From positions 990,735 through 1,054,734 of the forward strand of contig NC_027863.1 in assembly GCF_000187245.1 (NCBI RefSeq): 64,000 bases of DNA, given 5' to 3'. A program made the position numbers and the translations under genes. A model generated the notes under the pieces. It saw only the letters and a program-made list of their open reading frames with translations. It was not told the origin of the DNA and searched no databases. Positions 9,819 through 18,733 of the stretch are shown one piece after another (the first letter of the stretch is position 1; every line of letters begins with the position of its first letter). The stretch comes from Ogataea parapolymorpha DL-1. Lineage: Eukaryota; Ascomycota; Pichiomycetes; Pichiales; Pichiaceae.

Positions 9819-10833
9819 ATGGACGCTACTCAGGGAAAATTGCAAAAATCCTTGGCACGGTTCAAGGAAAGGTATGTTCTCACTACAATGGTTGCTCTAA
9901 CAGGATAGAATCTCAAATGGATCTTATTATGAGGCTCAACAGACAATGAGGGCGATTATCAACAGACACGTCAATTCTGGAAATTATGGCTCGGCTGTTG
10001 AACTGCTCTACCAAAGTTCCAAAATTCTGATGGAGTTCAAGAGATACGACGAAGCATGTGATCTCCTTCTTTACATGATTGAAGTGTTTGAAAAGGAAAA
10101 TAAATCAGTGGATGAATTTAAAGCTCATGATCTCAGCAAATTGATCGAACTCATCAATGTTATTCCGGACGAGGATCCAAACATTCTGAACCTTGCCAAG
10201 GAAGTTTCTAAGTTTGCTGTGAAGAAGAGTGGGTCAGAAGGTGGCTTTCCAGCTCTCAGCTTTGTCATTGGCTCTAAGCTGTACTACAGCGGTTCCGTGG
10301 ACCAGATCAATGCTAGCGAGCACTACCTTCTCGTCAGTGGAACGCCTGAGAGTCTGCAGATGCTTGTCGACCTAGAATTTGGTGCATACTTGCTTGACCA
10401 GCCTAATACTTTCGGCACTTATCTTGCGAGAATGGTGATTCCATACGTTACTTTCGGTAACCTGAAGCTGGCAAGAAAGTCCGTCGTTGACATGATATCA
10501 AAGCTTAAAGAAAGCGATAGATCAGGCCTATTTTCCTTCCAACAGAGCGGCGATTTGCAAATTCTGGAACTGGGCACAGATACCGATCTACAAGATTGTT
10601 ACGGGCTGGTGAATTTCCTACAATTGCTGATCGAGGTCTGCGAGCGTGCCAACAGCGAAAACGCTGCAAACTTCAAGTTGCTTGTAAACAGGTACTTCCA
10701 GTTGCTGGAAAGGAACAATCTGGCTCTCAAAGTGAATGCTATCGGGGAATCGTATTTCGGCGTCTCTATCGTGCAAAAAAGCGCAAACATGTTACAGGAG
10801 ATGATGTCAGGGCTTTTGGGAGGTGGCAAATAA
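9819..10833 (+). CDS. GET4: Get4, tail-anchored protein targeting, one intron
   Basis: Exon 1 (9819-9871) encodes MDATQGKLQKSLARFKE; exon 2 (9909-10833) completes 325 residues. The joined N-terminus LARFKERISNGSYYEAQQT leads into tetratricopeptide-like alpha-hairpins typical of Get4. Known role: with Get5 it bridges Sgt2 to Get3 and hands tail-anchored proteins to the GET pathway. Length is close to the 312 residues of the Saccharomyces protein. Starting at the first ATG of exon 2 (9946) would drop a conserved helix. The stop is only 2 bases from the convergent DDP1 stop. Confidence 0.92.
9872..9908 (+). other. GET4 intron, 37 bases
   Basis: Donor GTATGT at 9872, branch CTCTAAC, acceptor GATAG ending at 9908. 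The reading frame requires this second AG; the AG directly after CTAAC (9902-9903) would shift the frame. Confidence 0.85.
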
Positions 10834-10835
10834 AC

Positions 10836-11492
10836 CTAATAAGTGTCCTTTGCAGGCTCTTTGTCGAGCAACACGTTCGAGTGTTCATCAAACTTCACGT
10901 TCGTGCAGTCTTTACGAATCCGGGACTCGCCTAGCACCTCTGCTAGCTCATACCGCTTTGCCTTGAGAAGCTCATGCTTCGCTTCCTGATATGTGCACCA
11001 CTTTCTACTCCGGTTCTCCATTTCAGGCCATTTGTCACACAGCTCTTGAATCTCCATCTCATAGAAATGAAACTCGCTTCGAGGTATCTTTTCGTTTTCG
11101 ATCGTGGTTGGTATATTCTTAGAGTCCTTGCGATACCGTAGATCTTCAGCAACCGGTAGCTTGCCAAGTATCTTCCCCACAGCCCCCGCCTCTTCCCACG
11201 TCTCGCGAGAAGCTGTTTTGCGGAAGCTGTCGATCTCATCGGACTCAATTCCACCCTTAGGCAAAATCCAGCGGTCCTTGTGTTTGGCAGAGGAGATCAT
11301 CAGCACCTTTGAGTGGTCGGGATTCAAAACAACACAGCCAGCAACCAAACGTGCACCGGTTTTCTTGTTGAACAATTGGTGTTTGCGGCCCTCGCGTGCC
11401 TCCAAGGTCTTTTCAAATTTAGTGGCACGGTCTGCAGAATTGCACTCCTCCACATCAACATAAATACTATCTTTATCGGGCATTAGCGACAT
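10836..11492 (-). CDS. DDP1: Ddp1-like Nudix diphosphoinositol polyphosphate phosphohydrolase
   Basis: Encodes 218 residues. The Nudix box is complete: GGIESDE, then seven residues, then RETWEEAG. A strand ARLVAGCVVL precedes it, as in Ddp1/Aps1 and human DIPP proteins. Known activity: hydrolysis of diphosphoinositol polyphosphates, diadenosine polyphosphates and short polyphosphate. The Saccharomyces protein is 188 residues; extra length here lies at both ends. The start at 11492 is an ATG. Confidence 0.85.
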   Translation of the reverse strand: MSLMPDKDSIYVDVEECNSADRATKFEKTLEAREGRKHQLFNKKTGARLVAGCVVLNPDHSKVLMISSAKHKDRWILPKGGIESDEIDSFRKTASRETWEEAGAVGKILGKLPVAEDLRYRKDSKNIPTTIENEKIPRSEFHFYEMEIQELCDKWPEMENRSRKWCTYQEAKHELLKAKRYELAEVLGESRIRKDCTNVKFDEHSNVLLDKEPAKDTY

Positions 11493-11634
11493 TTTTGGCT
11501 AGAGTAAATTGTTTAATTAACATCAGATCACTAAAATTTGGGGAATCTCAAAACTATCATTGGGTCACGTGACCGAAGTCGCGTGTGACTGCTACAGTGT
11601 TTGATACAATATGGTTAAATTAACTTGTATATCC

Positions 11635-12314
11635 TTATCTCAAACGACGAGCCTCTCTCTCAGACTCCATCAAGCACAAGATGTCGTTTTCTCTGACTGG
11701 ACCCTTGACGTTTCTGACAATGGTTCTGGAGGTGTCGTCCAAGAACTCGACTCTGACTTGGGTGACACCACCTCTAGAACCGGTTCTTCCAAGAACCTTG
11801 ATGACTTTAGCAAGAGTGACTGGAGTTTTGGTGTCCTGAATGGTTAGTTGATAGATACTAGGGAGTGGGCCAGGCGACAACAAAAATATTGCCAGATCTG
11901 TGACGGACGATAGAAACTGGGACTGTCTAAATGCGGTATCCGTAAACTGAATCACAGCATGCTGCTGCTAGCAGTGGAGCGGATGAGTGTTTATTGATCT
12001 CAGATTCCTCACTTAACGCGGACTGCTCAGGAAAAGAGAGACGTGGATGGAGCACATGAACGAAACTGAACCATTTTTCACCGCAGTATTGTATAATGCT
12101 GCGTCTGGTGCTGCTAGTTCATACCATCTGTCCTGCTAGTCTATTCGCCGCTACTGTTCGTTGAAGTTTCAGCGGCTTTCTGAGCCAGTGAAAATCGTCT
12201 CCTCGACTCCCTTATTGGCAAAATGTTCTCCCATATTGTCTCTCTCGTCCAGATAAATGAGCTGCTTGTGGCCTGGCCGTCCTCTCCTGCGTGCTGTTGT
12301 ATCATACATACCAT
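11635..12314 (-). CDS. RPS28: Ribosomal protein S28 (eS28), one intron
   Basis: Exon 2 (11835-11635) encodes [19 protein letters not shown] and the rest of S28, ending [11 protein letters not shown]. It lacks a start and is preceded by an acceptor (AACTAAC then CATTCAG). A lone ATG exon brings the protein to 67 residues, the exact length in Saccharomyces. The best donor is ATG|GTATGT with ATG at 12314-12312; a weaker alternative is ATG|GTATGA at 12127-12125. Exon 2 is certain, exon 1 is inferred. Role: small-subunit protein near the mRNA exit channel. If exon 1 is right, only 138 bases separate it from the COQ11 start. Confidence 0.85.
11836..12311 (-). other. RPS28 intron, about 476 bases (donor inferred)
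   Basis: Donor GTATGT at 12311, branch AACTAAC, acceptor CATTCAG ending at 11836. It directly follows the start codon, a common layout in yeast ribosomal-protein genes. A shorter 289-base version would use GTATGA at 12124. Confidence 0.55.
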
Positions 12315-12452
12315 TTCTGTGTGATAATACGAAGATGAAAAAATCAAGTGAAAATTTTTTGGAAGTATTGAAAAAGGTCGTGCTTGGTGTTTTAGGTAGG
12401 GTAAGTTTCTCGTCCTCACGATATTCTGGGGGTGGATCAATATAATAACTTC

Positions 12453-13244
12453 ATGTCAAAACTAGTTGTCTTTGGAGGAAGCGGATTCCTGGGAAAGCGC
12501 ATCTGTCAAACTGCCGTTGAGAGGGGACTCAGTGTGGTCTCTGTGACCTCTTCTGGCTCGCGTCCTCGCCAATTGCTCCCGGCCGAAAAGTGGCCAGATA
12601 AAGTTGAGTGGGTCAAGGGCGACATCTTCAAGCCCCACACATACAAGGATCTACTGTCTGATGCCAATGCAGTTGTCCATTCCATAGGAATACTCTTGGA
12701 AAACCCAAATTACAAGAAAGTGGTGCAATCAAATGACGACATCCTTGGAGAAATCTTGTCGTTCTTCAAAACAGCAAATCCGATGAAAAAATCGGTCTTC
12801 AACACTTACGACAAGGTGAATCATGAGAGCGCAATTGTGCTTGCAGAAACTCTGCTAGAGGTCAACAAGTCCAAGCCTGCTTTCGCGTACGTTTCAGCAG
12901 ATCGTGGATTTCCTGGCGTGCCGTCTGGCTACATTGAATCAAAACGGAAAACGGAATATGAGCTCTACCAAATGCAACCCGCACTCAGACCGATCTTGCT
13001 TCGCCCCGGATTCATGTATGACGAGCAAGCCAGTGGCGATAGCCGCACCAAACTGAAAGATCTGCTCCTTGCTGCCGAGCGCGCAAATGAGACTGTGCTC
13101 GGCCATGTTTTAGACGGGGTGATAAGACCGCCCGTCAGTACCCAGACAGTGGCCAAATGGTGCCTTGACCGCATACAGGATCCTGAATTCCACGGCCCCG
13201 TTCTTCTGGATGAAATGACCCGCCAATCTGGTGCACGGGTGTGA
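12453..13244 (+). CDS. COQ11: Coq11-like atypical SDR protein
   Basis: Encodes 263 residues from the ATG at 12453. The N-terminal KLVVFGGSGFLGKRICQ is an NAD(P)-binding Rossmann start closely resembling yeast YLR290C/Coq11. Also matching are DIFKPHTYKDLL, AVVHSIGILLEN, and PILLRPGFMYDE. The catalytic YxxxK of extended SDRs is present only approximately (SGYIESKRK). Family role: a mitochondrial inner-membrane protein associated with the CoQ synthome that modulates coenzyme Q synthesis. COQ2, another coenzyme Q gene, lies 5 kb away on the other strand. The frame extends upstream only to a GTG. Confidence 0.85.
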   Translation: MSKLVVFGGSGFLGKRICQTAVERGLSVVSVTSSGSRPRQLLPAEKWPDKVEWVKGDIFKPHTYKDLLSDANAVVHSIGILLENPNYKKVVQSNDDILGEILSFFKTANPMKKSVFNTYDKVNHESAIVLAETLLEVNKSKPAFAYVSADRGFPGVPSGYIESKRKTEYELYQMQPALRPILLRPGFMYDEQASGDSRTKLKDLLLAAERANETVLGHVLDGVIRPPVSTQTVAKWCLDRIQDPEFHGPVLLDEMTRQSGARV

Positions 13245-13297
13245 TAAAAAAGAATATGTTGCATGTGTTTAGATGATAATTAGTCTTTACGTGAGCA

Positions 13298-14776
13298 ATG
13301 ACCGATGGCGAGCCCATTTATTCGTTTCGTCCGTCTTACTCCGCTTTGGATTCCGAGCAGGAGCCTCCTCTGCCTGATACACGCGGGTCTGTAATTTCCT
13401 TGCCGTCCCCGAGCGGAGGTTTCAGCGTTCCTCCCAAAAGGCAATTGAACGGCAGACCCAAGTCGTTCTCAGCCGCCTCCGAAGACGCAATGACGCCATT
13501 TCCAGCCATGAGCATCAACAATCCACTGAGTCACGACCGCCGACTGAGCTCGTTACTGAATCTCGACCAATTATACGAAAGACTGGACGCAATGCGTCAT
13601 ATGCGCTCTATTAAACTGATTGGAGCGGTGCCCGAACCGATCCAATGGCGAAATTATTACAAAGACAAGGATGAACTGAGGAAATTGAAGAACAAGGAAA
13701 CCGTGAAGTTCTACTCAGCGCAAAACGAAATGATAGAGCGGTACACCGCAGTCGACAAGTTGCTGGACTCAGGGATTCATATCTCAATGCTGGAAGGCTA
13801 CGATACGAGCAATGCAGAGGACGGCTTACAGTTTACGAATCCGCCGGCGAATATAGACCTGGAAGGCGGCAAAATGTTAGGCTTCGACACCGAGGAGAAT
13901 GCTGCAATTGTCGACTTAGCAATAAAAGTGAACTTTGTCATTAACGTTGTTCTGCTTGCTTCCAAGGTTGTGATTGTGTATTTCACCAAGTCTGTTTCGA
14001 TCATTGCTTCGCTGGTGGACTCGGCACTGGATTTTCTGTCCACGCTTGTCATATTTTTCTCAAATAAGTACGCCTCTTCTCAGTCAGCACGGTTTCCTAT
14101 TGGGAGAAAAAGGCTCGAACCATTAGGAGTGCTTGTGTTATCTGTGATCATTATTATCTCGTTTGTGCAGGTTCTACAGGAGGCTGTGAATCGGCTAATT
14201 TGGGGCCAGCACGAGATTGTGAAGCTGAATGCCATGTCTATCGAAATAATGGCGCTAACAATTACAGCAAAAATCGTTTGCTTTTGCTGGTGCCGAAGCA
14301 TATCCAACTCGTCTGTTCAGGCCCTTGCGGAAGATGCCCGGACAGACGTGGTTTTCAACTTTTTTTCTATACTATTCCCGTTTCTTGGAGTTGTGGTTGG
14401 AGCATGGTGGGCTGACTCACTCGGTGCACTTTTACTGTCTCTGTACGTCATTGTCCAATGGTGTTTGATAGCGTTGGAACATATCAATAATCTCACGGGA
14501 GCAAACGCATCAAAAGAGGACTATCAAGAAATTCTGTATCTGGTTACCCGATTTAGCGAAAACATTACCAAAGTTAGAGAGTATCGAACATACCACGTCG
14601 GGGATCTTGTCAATGTCGAAGTTGACATCGTCATTGGTAATACCTCGCTAACAATGCGCGACTGTCACGACCTGGCTGAGTCGCTACAATATGCGATCGA
14701 GACACTACCAGTTGTAGAACGCGCCTTTGTGCATATTGATTACCGTGTGAGAAATTTCAAAGGCCATTTGAACTGA
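13298..14776 (+). CDS. Cation diffusion facilitator, Mn2+-type
   Basis: Encodes 492 residues. A soluble N-terminus of about 205 residues, with low-complexity Ser/Pro stretches, precedes six membrane segments and a C-terminal cytosolic domain. The metal-site motifs are DSALD in TM2 (D241/D245) and DARTD in TM5 (D346/D350). Paired DxxxD motifs mark the manganese branch of the CDF family, whereas zinc members carry HxxxD. RFPIGRKRLEPLGVL is the conserved loop. It probably moves Mn2+ (or Fe2+) out of the cytosol; the compartment is not evident. Saccharomyces has no close equivalent that I recall. The start is ATG 13298. Confidence 0.85.
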   Translation: MTDGEPIYSFRPSYSALDSEQEPPLPDTRGSVISLPSPSGGFSVPPKRQLNGRPKSFSAASEDAMTPFPAMSINNPLSHDRRLSSLLNLDQLYERLDAMRHMRSIKLIGAVPEPIQWRNYYKDKDELRKLKNKETVKFYSAQNEMIERYTAVDKLLDSGIHISMLEGYDTSNAEDGLQFTNPPANIDLEGGKMLGFDTEENAAIVDLAIKVNFVINVVLLASKVVIVYFTKSVSIIASLVDSALDFLSTLVIFFSNKYASSQSARFPIGRKRLEPLGVLVLSVIIIISFVQVLQEAVNRLIWGQHEIVKLNAMSIEIMALTITAKIVCFCWCRSISNSSVQALAEDARTDVVFNFFSILFPFLGVVVGAWWADSLGALLLSLYVIVQWCLIALEHINNLTGANASKEDYQEILYLVTRFSENITKVREYRTYHVGDLVNVEVDIVIGNTSLTMRDCHDLAESLQYAIETLPVVERAFVHIDYRVRNFKGHLN

Positions 14777-14800
14777 AAACAAAAAAATATTTCTAGAATA

Positions 14801-14923
14801 ATGCAACTTCTCGCATACGCGTTAATTGTTCTGTTTCTCCAAAGCTTGGCGAAAAAACAGAAAGAGGGCGAAGCGATGTACAAGCGAAGTGGCTTAAAAC
14901 ACGTCGGTTATCGGCTTCAGTAG
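14801..14923 (+). CDS. Small ORF, hypothetical 40-residue protein
   Basis: ATG at 14801 opens 40 codons. The product has a hydrophobic N-terminus (AYALIVLFLQSLA), then a basic, polar tail rich in Lys and Gly. It starts 24 bases after the CDF stop. The shape suits a small membrane or secreted peptide, but chance cannot be excluded and I recognise no family. Confidence 0.25.
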   Translation: MQLLAYALIVLFLQSLAKKQKEGEAMYKRSGLKHVGYRLQ

Positions 14924-15185
14924 TCAACACCAGAACTGTTGTGGTTTTGTGTGACTACGTAGAGTAGTCAGTAGTCATGCTGTATATTGTATAGTTAAGA
15001 TCTGAGAGAACGACGATCCTTATTTTTAGGGGTGCCCGTTTAATTCAAGCTGTGCAATTTTTTTTAGGTCCGAATCTTGTATGCAGGTCGACGCAGAAAT
15101 TCCGACACAGTGCATTCAAACCGGTGACACACAGAGAATTCGAAGGAGAGTTTTTTGATTTGTAACAAATAATAACTTTCCGGTG
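14924..15185. other. Intergenic region before the Ser/Thr-rich gene
   Basis: No gene is seen here. It contains short near-repeats of GTAGTCA around 14921-14976 and T-runs at about 15022-15026 and 15059-15065. It presumably holds the promoter of the secreted protein gene at 15186. Confidence 0.5.
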
Positions 15186-15809
15186 ATGAGAACCAGCAGA
15201 CTCGCGCTGTTGCTGACCCTGGCGCTGGGTGTCCTTGCCGATGTCACCACCACTTCCTCCTCGTCATACTCCACCACGATTGCCGTTGCAAATGCTGCAA
15301 CAACGGCCACTACCGGAACCGGTACTACATCAACAGAAAATGCAACGCCTACTACAACTTCATCTACGACTTCCAGTACATCATCCACACCAACAGCAGC
15401 CGCAGCAACCACTACTGGTACCACTCCAGTGACTACCACGACGGCAGCAACCACTCCGACTACATCTTCTTCATCTGAGACAACCACTTCGACGACCGCA
15501 CCAGCCACAACCGAGGCAGCCACCAGTGACACCGCAACCGTTACACCTACGACGTCCTTGACCTCTGAGACTGGAACCGACACCGAGAGCACATCCTCCA
15601 CCAGTGTCTCTCCAACCATTGTCTGGGTCACCATCACCGAAAATAACTCGGTGGCTACCGTCTCTACAACCTACTCACAGAAATTTTCATCCATGTTTTC
15701 CACCACGGCCACTCCGTCGTCGGGAGTCGTGGGACTCGGCTCGCTTACTTCGAAAGGTACGGTTGGTACCCTTCGCACGTACAAGACTGTCACAGTTTCC
15801 ACTTCGTGA
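15186..15809 (+). CDS. Secreted Ser/Thr-rich wall protein, Kre1-like C-terminus
   Basis: Encodes 207 residues. Residues 1-19 form a signal peptide (RLALLLTLALGVLA, cleavage near AD). Residues 20-140 are nearly all Thr, Ser, Ala and Pro, suited to heavy O-mannosylation. The C-terminal block (VWVTITENNSVATV, then QKFSSMFSTTATPSSG and VGLGSLTSKGTVG) resembles the conserved domain of Kre1/Pga1 wall proteins that support beta-1,6-glucan assembly. No C-terminal hydrophobic GPI signal follows; the protein stops at VTVSTS. Starting at the ATG at 15186 places the signal peptide at the very N-terminus. The family call is tentative. Confidence 0.6.
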   Translation: MRTSRLALLLTLALGVLADVTTTSSSSYSTTIAVANAATTATTGTGTTSTENATPTTTSSTTSSTSSTPTAAAATTTGTTPVTTTTAATTPTTSSSSETTTSTTAPATTEAATSDTATVTPTTSLTSETGTDTESTSSTSVSPTIVWVTITENNSVATVSTTYSQKFSSMFSTTATPSSGVVGLGSLTSKGTVGTLRTYKTVTVSTS

Positions 15810-15889
15810 GCATCGATTCGCATGGCATTTGTGGCGCATTAAGAGGCATATAGGTAACTAAAAATAATTTGAAGACAGTATTTTTTTGT

Positions 15890-16372
15890 ATGTCTGCGCG
15901 AAATATACCAAGCCAAGAGCAGGCTGCACAGGATCCAGTCCCTCAGTTCCAACTCATAGTCAGTACCGACAACTCGGGTTCATCGGTGCGGGACCACTTG
16001 GCAAACGAACGAGGCCTGCTGGCGTATATGAGAACCGCACTGAACTATTTTACTGTCTCAATAAGTGCCATTCAGCTGTTTAAACGATCAATTATCGAGC
16101 AGCTAATTAGTCCAACGCCGGACTATAGCCGGCTTGCAAAAGACCAGAATTTTTACGAAACTCTTGTGAGACCCTGGACCGTGATTATGTCTTGTTTGGG
16201 ACTAATATTCATTGTCACCAATGTGGGAAGGTTTGTGGTGAATTCTAATCACTTGACCTACTACAATAGCTTTGGGATCGATGGCACAGTGATTCCCCTA
16301 ATCTTTCTCATAATGATAGGTCTCGATGTTTACCTGATCTACAAAATAGCTTCGCTAGATTTTTCCGCTTAA
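15890..16372 (+). CDS. DUF202 membrane protein A (tandem array, first)
   Basis: Encodes 160 residues. The DUF202 signature VRDHLANERGLLAYMRTAL runs directly into the first membrane segment; two more follow at about 103-122 and 138-157. A 35-residue polar N-terminus precedes the domain. DUF202 is the small three-helix domain also found in Vtc1 of the vacuolar polyphosphate polymerase and in bacterial YidH; the role here is unknown. The start is ATG 15890. Its stop is 33 bases before the next paralogue. Confidence 0.8.
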   Translation: MSARNIPSQEQAAQDPVPQFQLIVSTDNSGSSVRDHLANERGLLAYMRTALNYFTVSISAIQLFKRSIIEQLISPTPDYSRLAKDQNFYETLVRPWTVIMSCLGLIFIVTNVGRFVVNSNHLTYYNSFGIDGTVIPLIFLIMIGLDVYLIYKIASLDFSA

Positions 16373-16405
16373 TGACATAATTTAATTTATTTATTTTACA
16401 ATTTG

Positions 16406-16880
16406 ATGCAATACACTGTTTTAAGTCCATCTGGTGCCGTAGCCAGAGACCATCTGTCCAATGAGCGCACTATGCTTGCGTATTTACGGACTTCGATGAG
16501 CTTTCTATCGCTTGGAGTCGGAGTGGTCCGACTTGCCAAGTACGCAATCATCAATCCGTTAAAGCCTTTAAATCTTGAAAAGTACCCAGAAATGTTGCGC
16601 CACGACTACTACATAGCCACAACATATGCAAAGCCTCTGGGAGCTCTGAGCTTGGCGGCTGCTCTTTTGACGCTTGCCTTTGGCATGGCTCGATACTGCA
16701 TTATGTTCAATCGGATTGTCAACTCTGAGCGATTCCAAAACGGTGCAATACCAGCTTTTGCCATTTCTCTCTTCGTTCTACCGGTAAGTCTTATCAGCCG
16801 CGGCTGTGCAAATTTCATTGCGTAATTTACTAACATCTTAGATTTTCTCCATAGTGATCATATTCGTTGCTAAATTATAG
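16406..16880 (+). CDS. DUF202 membrane protein B (tandem array, middle), one intron
   Basis: Exons 16406-16783 and 16842-16880 encode 138 residues. The signature ARDHLSNERTMLAYLRTSM is complete. Unspliced, the third membrane helix breaks off after SLFVLP and reads into a polar VSLISRGCANF tail. Splicing at GTAAGT and ATCTTAG instead gives SLFVLPIFSIVIIFVAKL, a proper third helix like those of its neighbours. The stop lies 2 bases before the start of paralogue C, so there is no room for a separate promoter between them. Confidence 0.8.
16784..16841 (+). other. Intron of DUF202 gene B, 58 bases
   Basis: Donor GTAAGT at 16784, branch TTACTAAC, acceptor ATCTTAG ending at 16841. It is phase 0 and sits only 12 sense codons from the end of the gene, unusual for yeast introns, which tend to lie near the 5' end. 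Confidence 0.8.
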
Positions 16881-16882
16881 CC

Positions 16883-17293
16883 ATGGTTCAACTCTTGAAC
16901 TTCCAATGGCTAAATAGAGCAACTCAATTTGGATCCTGTCTTCTTGAAAACAAGGGCCAGGTCGCCCGCGATCATCTGGCCTCAGAACGCACTTTCCTTG
17001 CTTGGCTCCGAACGTCGCTTACTTTCGCAAGCTTGGGAGTGTATGTGACACAGCTACTGGCCATGGGAGAGGCCAAGAGTCCTGGCTCTTCTACGACAAG
17101 GCTTGGAAAGGCTCTAGGGCTGTCTTTTATAGTTATGGCAATGGTCTCAGTGCTTATTGGGTGCGTGCGCTTTTTTATCGCCCAATCTATGCTTCGCAAT
17201 GGAAAGTTCCCTGTCGCACACGTTGCACCATACTTTGTGTACGGCGTGACTGGTCTGCTGTCGGTCGCTTTGTTTGTAGTTCTGATGAGATAG
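16883..17293 (+). CDS. DUF202 membrane protein C (tandem array, last)
   Basis: Encodes 136 residues. The signature ARDHLASERTFLAWLRTSL is closest to the family consensus. Three membrane helices lie at about 42-60, 80-100 and 115-135. It starts 2 bases after the stop of gene B. A, B and C are clear paralogues in one orientation within 1.4 kb, so they arose by tandem duplication. Function is unknown; membrane phosphate, polyphosphate or transport roles are only analogies with other DUF202 proteins. Confidence 0.85.
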   Translation: MVQLLNFQWLNRATQFGSCLLENKGQVARDHLASERTFLAWLRTSLTFASLGVYVTQLLAMGEAKSPGSSTTRLGKALGLSFIVMAMVSVLIGCVRFFIAQSMLRNGKFPVAHVAPYFVYGVTGLLSVALFVVLMR

Positions 17294-17405
17294 ACGGTAT
17301 GGAATATATTTTATATCACGTGATGTCGTGTAAGGGCTTCGTACAAATTTTTATTCTTTTTTTCAAAAGGCGAACTGTTTTTTTAGTTAACCTAATTATT
17401 GCAAA

Positions 17406-17639
<234 letters not shown>

Positions 17640-17686
17640 CTTCAGTGAGGTTCATAGCTATTGGTATTAATGAATTTGATACATAT

Positions 17687-18733
17687 TTACAGGTATCCTA
17701 GCAGCCGGAGGCAATAATCAACGAGAATACCGAGCCAGAAAGTGTGACCAGTTTTGATGTTCTCTCGGAACCAGAACCCGCAGCTTTTGGGGTCGTCCAG
17801 GTCCACCAGCTGAGTCATTCTCAAGAGGCGGTATGCGCCGTATGCTGCTCCGAAATAAAACCCAGGTCCCATTCCGGCAAGGAATCCGCTCAACGTGTAG
17901 CATCCCATCTGGGCGGCGGTGAGGCCATGGAAGATGGTCTTGGATTTATCGCCCCAGGCCAGTGCCGTGGATTTGATGCCGGCCTCAGCGTCGAATTTTT
18001 TGTCTTGGTGCGCGTAGATGGTGTCGTAGTGCATACACCAGAAGAATCCACTCAAGTAGAGAGGAATCATCACTGGCAAGTTCCACACTCCCATGGCCGG
18101 GAAGCCAAGTAGCGCTCCCCAATTGAAACACAGACTAAGTGCCACTTGCGGGTAATAGGTGAACCGCTTGAACAGCGGGTAAGTGCCCACGAGAGCCAAT
18201 GACGATGCTCCGAGCAGGAAACAGTCCATTGGCAGTTGAAGCAGCACCAGGAGTCCCACACCCAATTGGGCAGCCAAAAACACCGATGCTTGCTTCACGC
18301 TGACGCGTCCCGACGTGATTGGCCGTTCCATCGTCCTGGCGACCTTGTTGTCGAGGTTTCTATCGAGCAGGTCGTTGATGGTGCAACCTGCCCCACGCAT
18401 CACGAAAGCTCCGACACCGAAAACCGACATCATATAAACGGTGGATGCCAAGGGCGCCGACGACATGTATGCTGCCATTGTGATTGCCCACAGGCAAGGG
18501 CTCAGGAGTAGCTTGGTGCCAATAGGCTTTTCGATCCGCATTAGCTCCATGTACGGGATGAGTTTTGGAGGGAATTTAGTCAGGTATCCCAGCCCGGCAA
18601 GGCGCTCCTCTTTGGCTCTTCTAAGATCCTCTGCAGAGAACGTTGACTGGAAACGAACAAAGGGCGCGAGCCTGCCGACTCTCCAGCAAAATGCTGGTCT
18701 CAATAAACGGGTGCTGGGTATAAACAATTGCAT
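17687..18733 (-). CDS. COQ2: Coq2, 4-hydroxybenzoate polyprenyltransferase
   Basis: Encodes 348 residues. Residues 1-35 form a mitochondrial presequence (basic, hydroxylated, no acids, ending RFQS). The UbiA-family active site NDLLDRNLDNKVARTMERP is intact, and the second Asp-rich loop appears as YAHQDKKFDAEAGIKS. Several membrane helices lie between them. Reaction: prenylation of 4-hydroxybenzoate in the mitochondrial inner membrane during coenzyme Q synthesis. The start is the ATG at 18733; the frame continues ten codons to a TTG without improving the presequence. Confidence 0.95.
   Translation of the reverse strand: MQLFIPSTRLLRPAFCWRVGRLAPFVRFQSTFSAEDLRRAKEERLAGLGYLTKFPPKLIPYMELMRIEKPIGTKLLLSPCLWAITMAAYMSSAPLASTVYMMSVFGVGAFVMRGAGCTINDLLDRNLDNKVARTMERPITSGRVSVKQASVFLAAQLGVGLLVLLQLPMDCFLLGASSLALVGTYPLFKRFTYYPQVALSLCFNWGALLGFPAMGVWNLPVMIPLYLSGFFWCMHYDTIYAHQDKKFDAEAGIKSTALAWGDKSKTIFHGLTAAQMGCYTLSGFLAGMGPGFYFGAAYGAYRLLRMTQLVDLDDPKSCGFWFRENIKTGHTFWLGILVDYCLRLLGYL

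Noticed and set aside
12125..12127. Alternative RPS28 exon 1 with donor GTATGA
   Set aside because: It would also give a 67-residue protein, but the donor departs from the GTRNGT pattern, while ATG|GTATGT at 12314 fits it fully. Kept only as an alternative.
12141..12440. Minus-strand frame of 99 codons upstream of RPS28
   Set aside because: It runs over the inferred RPS28 exon 1 and intron, has no known motif and starts in the shared promoter with COQ11.
15116..15637. Minus-strand frame of 173 Val-rich codons
   Set aside because: It is the complement of the Thr/Ser-rich repeat region of the secreted wall protein; the Val richness mirrors ACN Thr codons, and there is no independent motif.
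16784..16900. Splicing that would fuse DUF202 genes B and C into one protein
   Set aside because: Candidate acceptors after 16841 (ending CCATAG and ATTATAG) give a stop or the wrong frame relative to gene C, so no fusion is possible from this donor.
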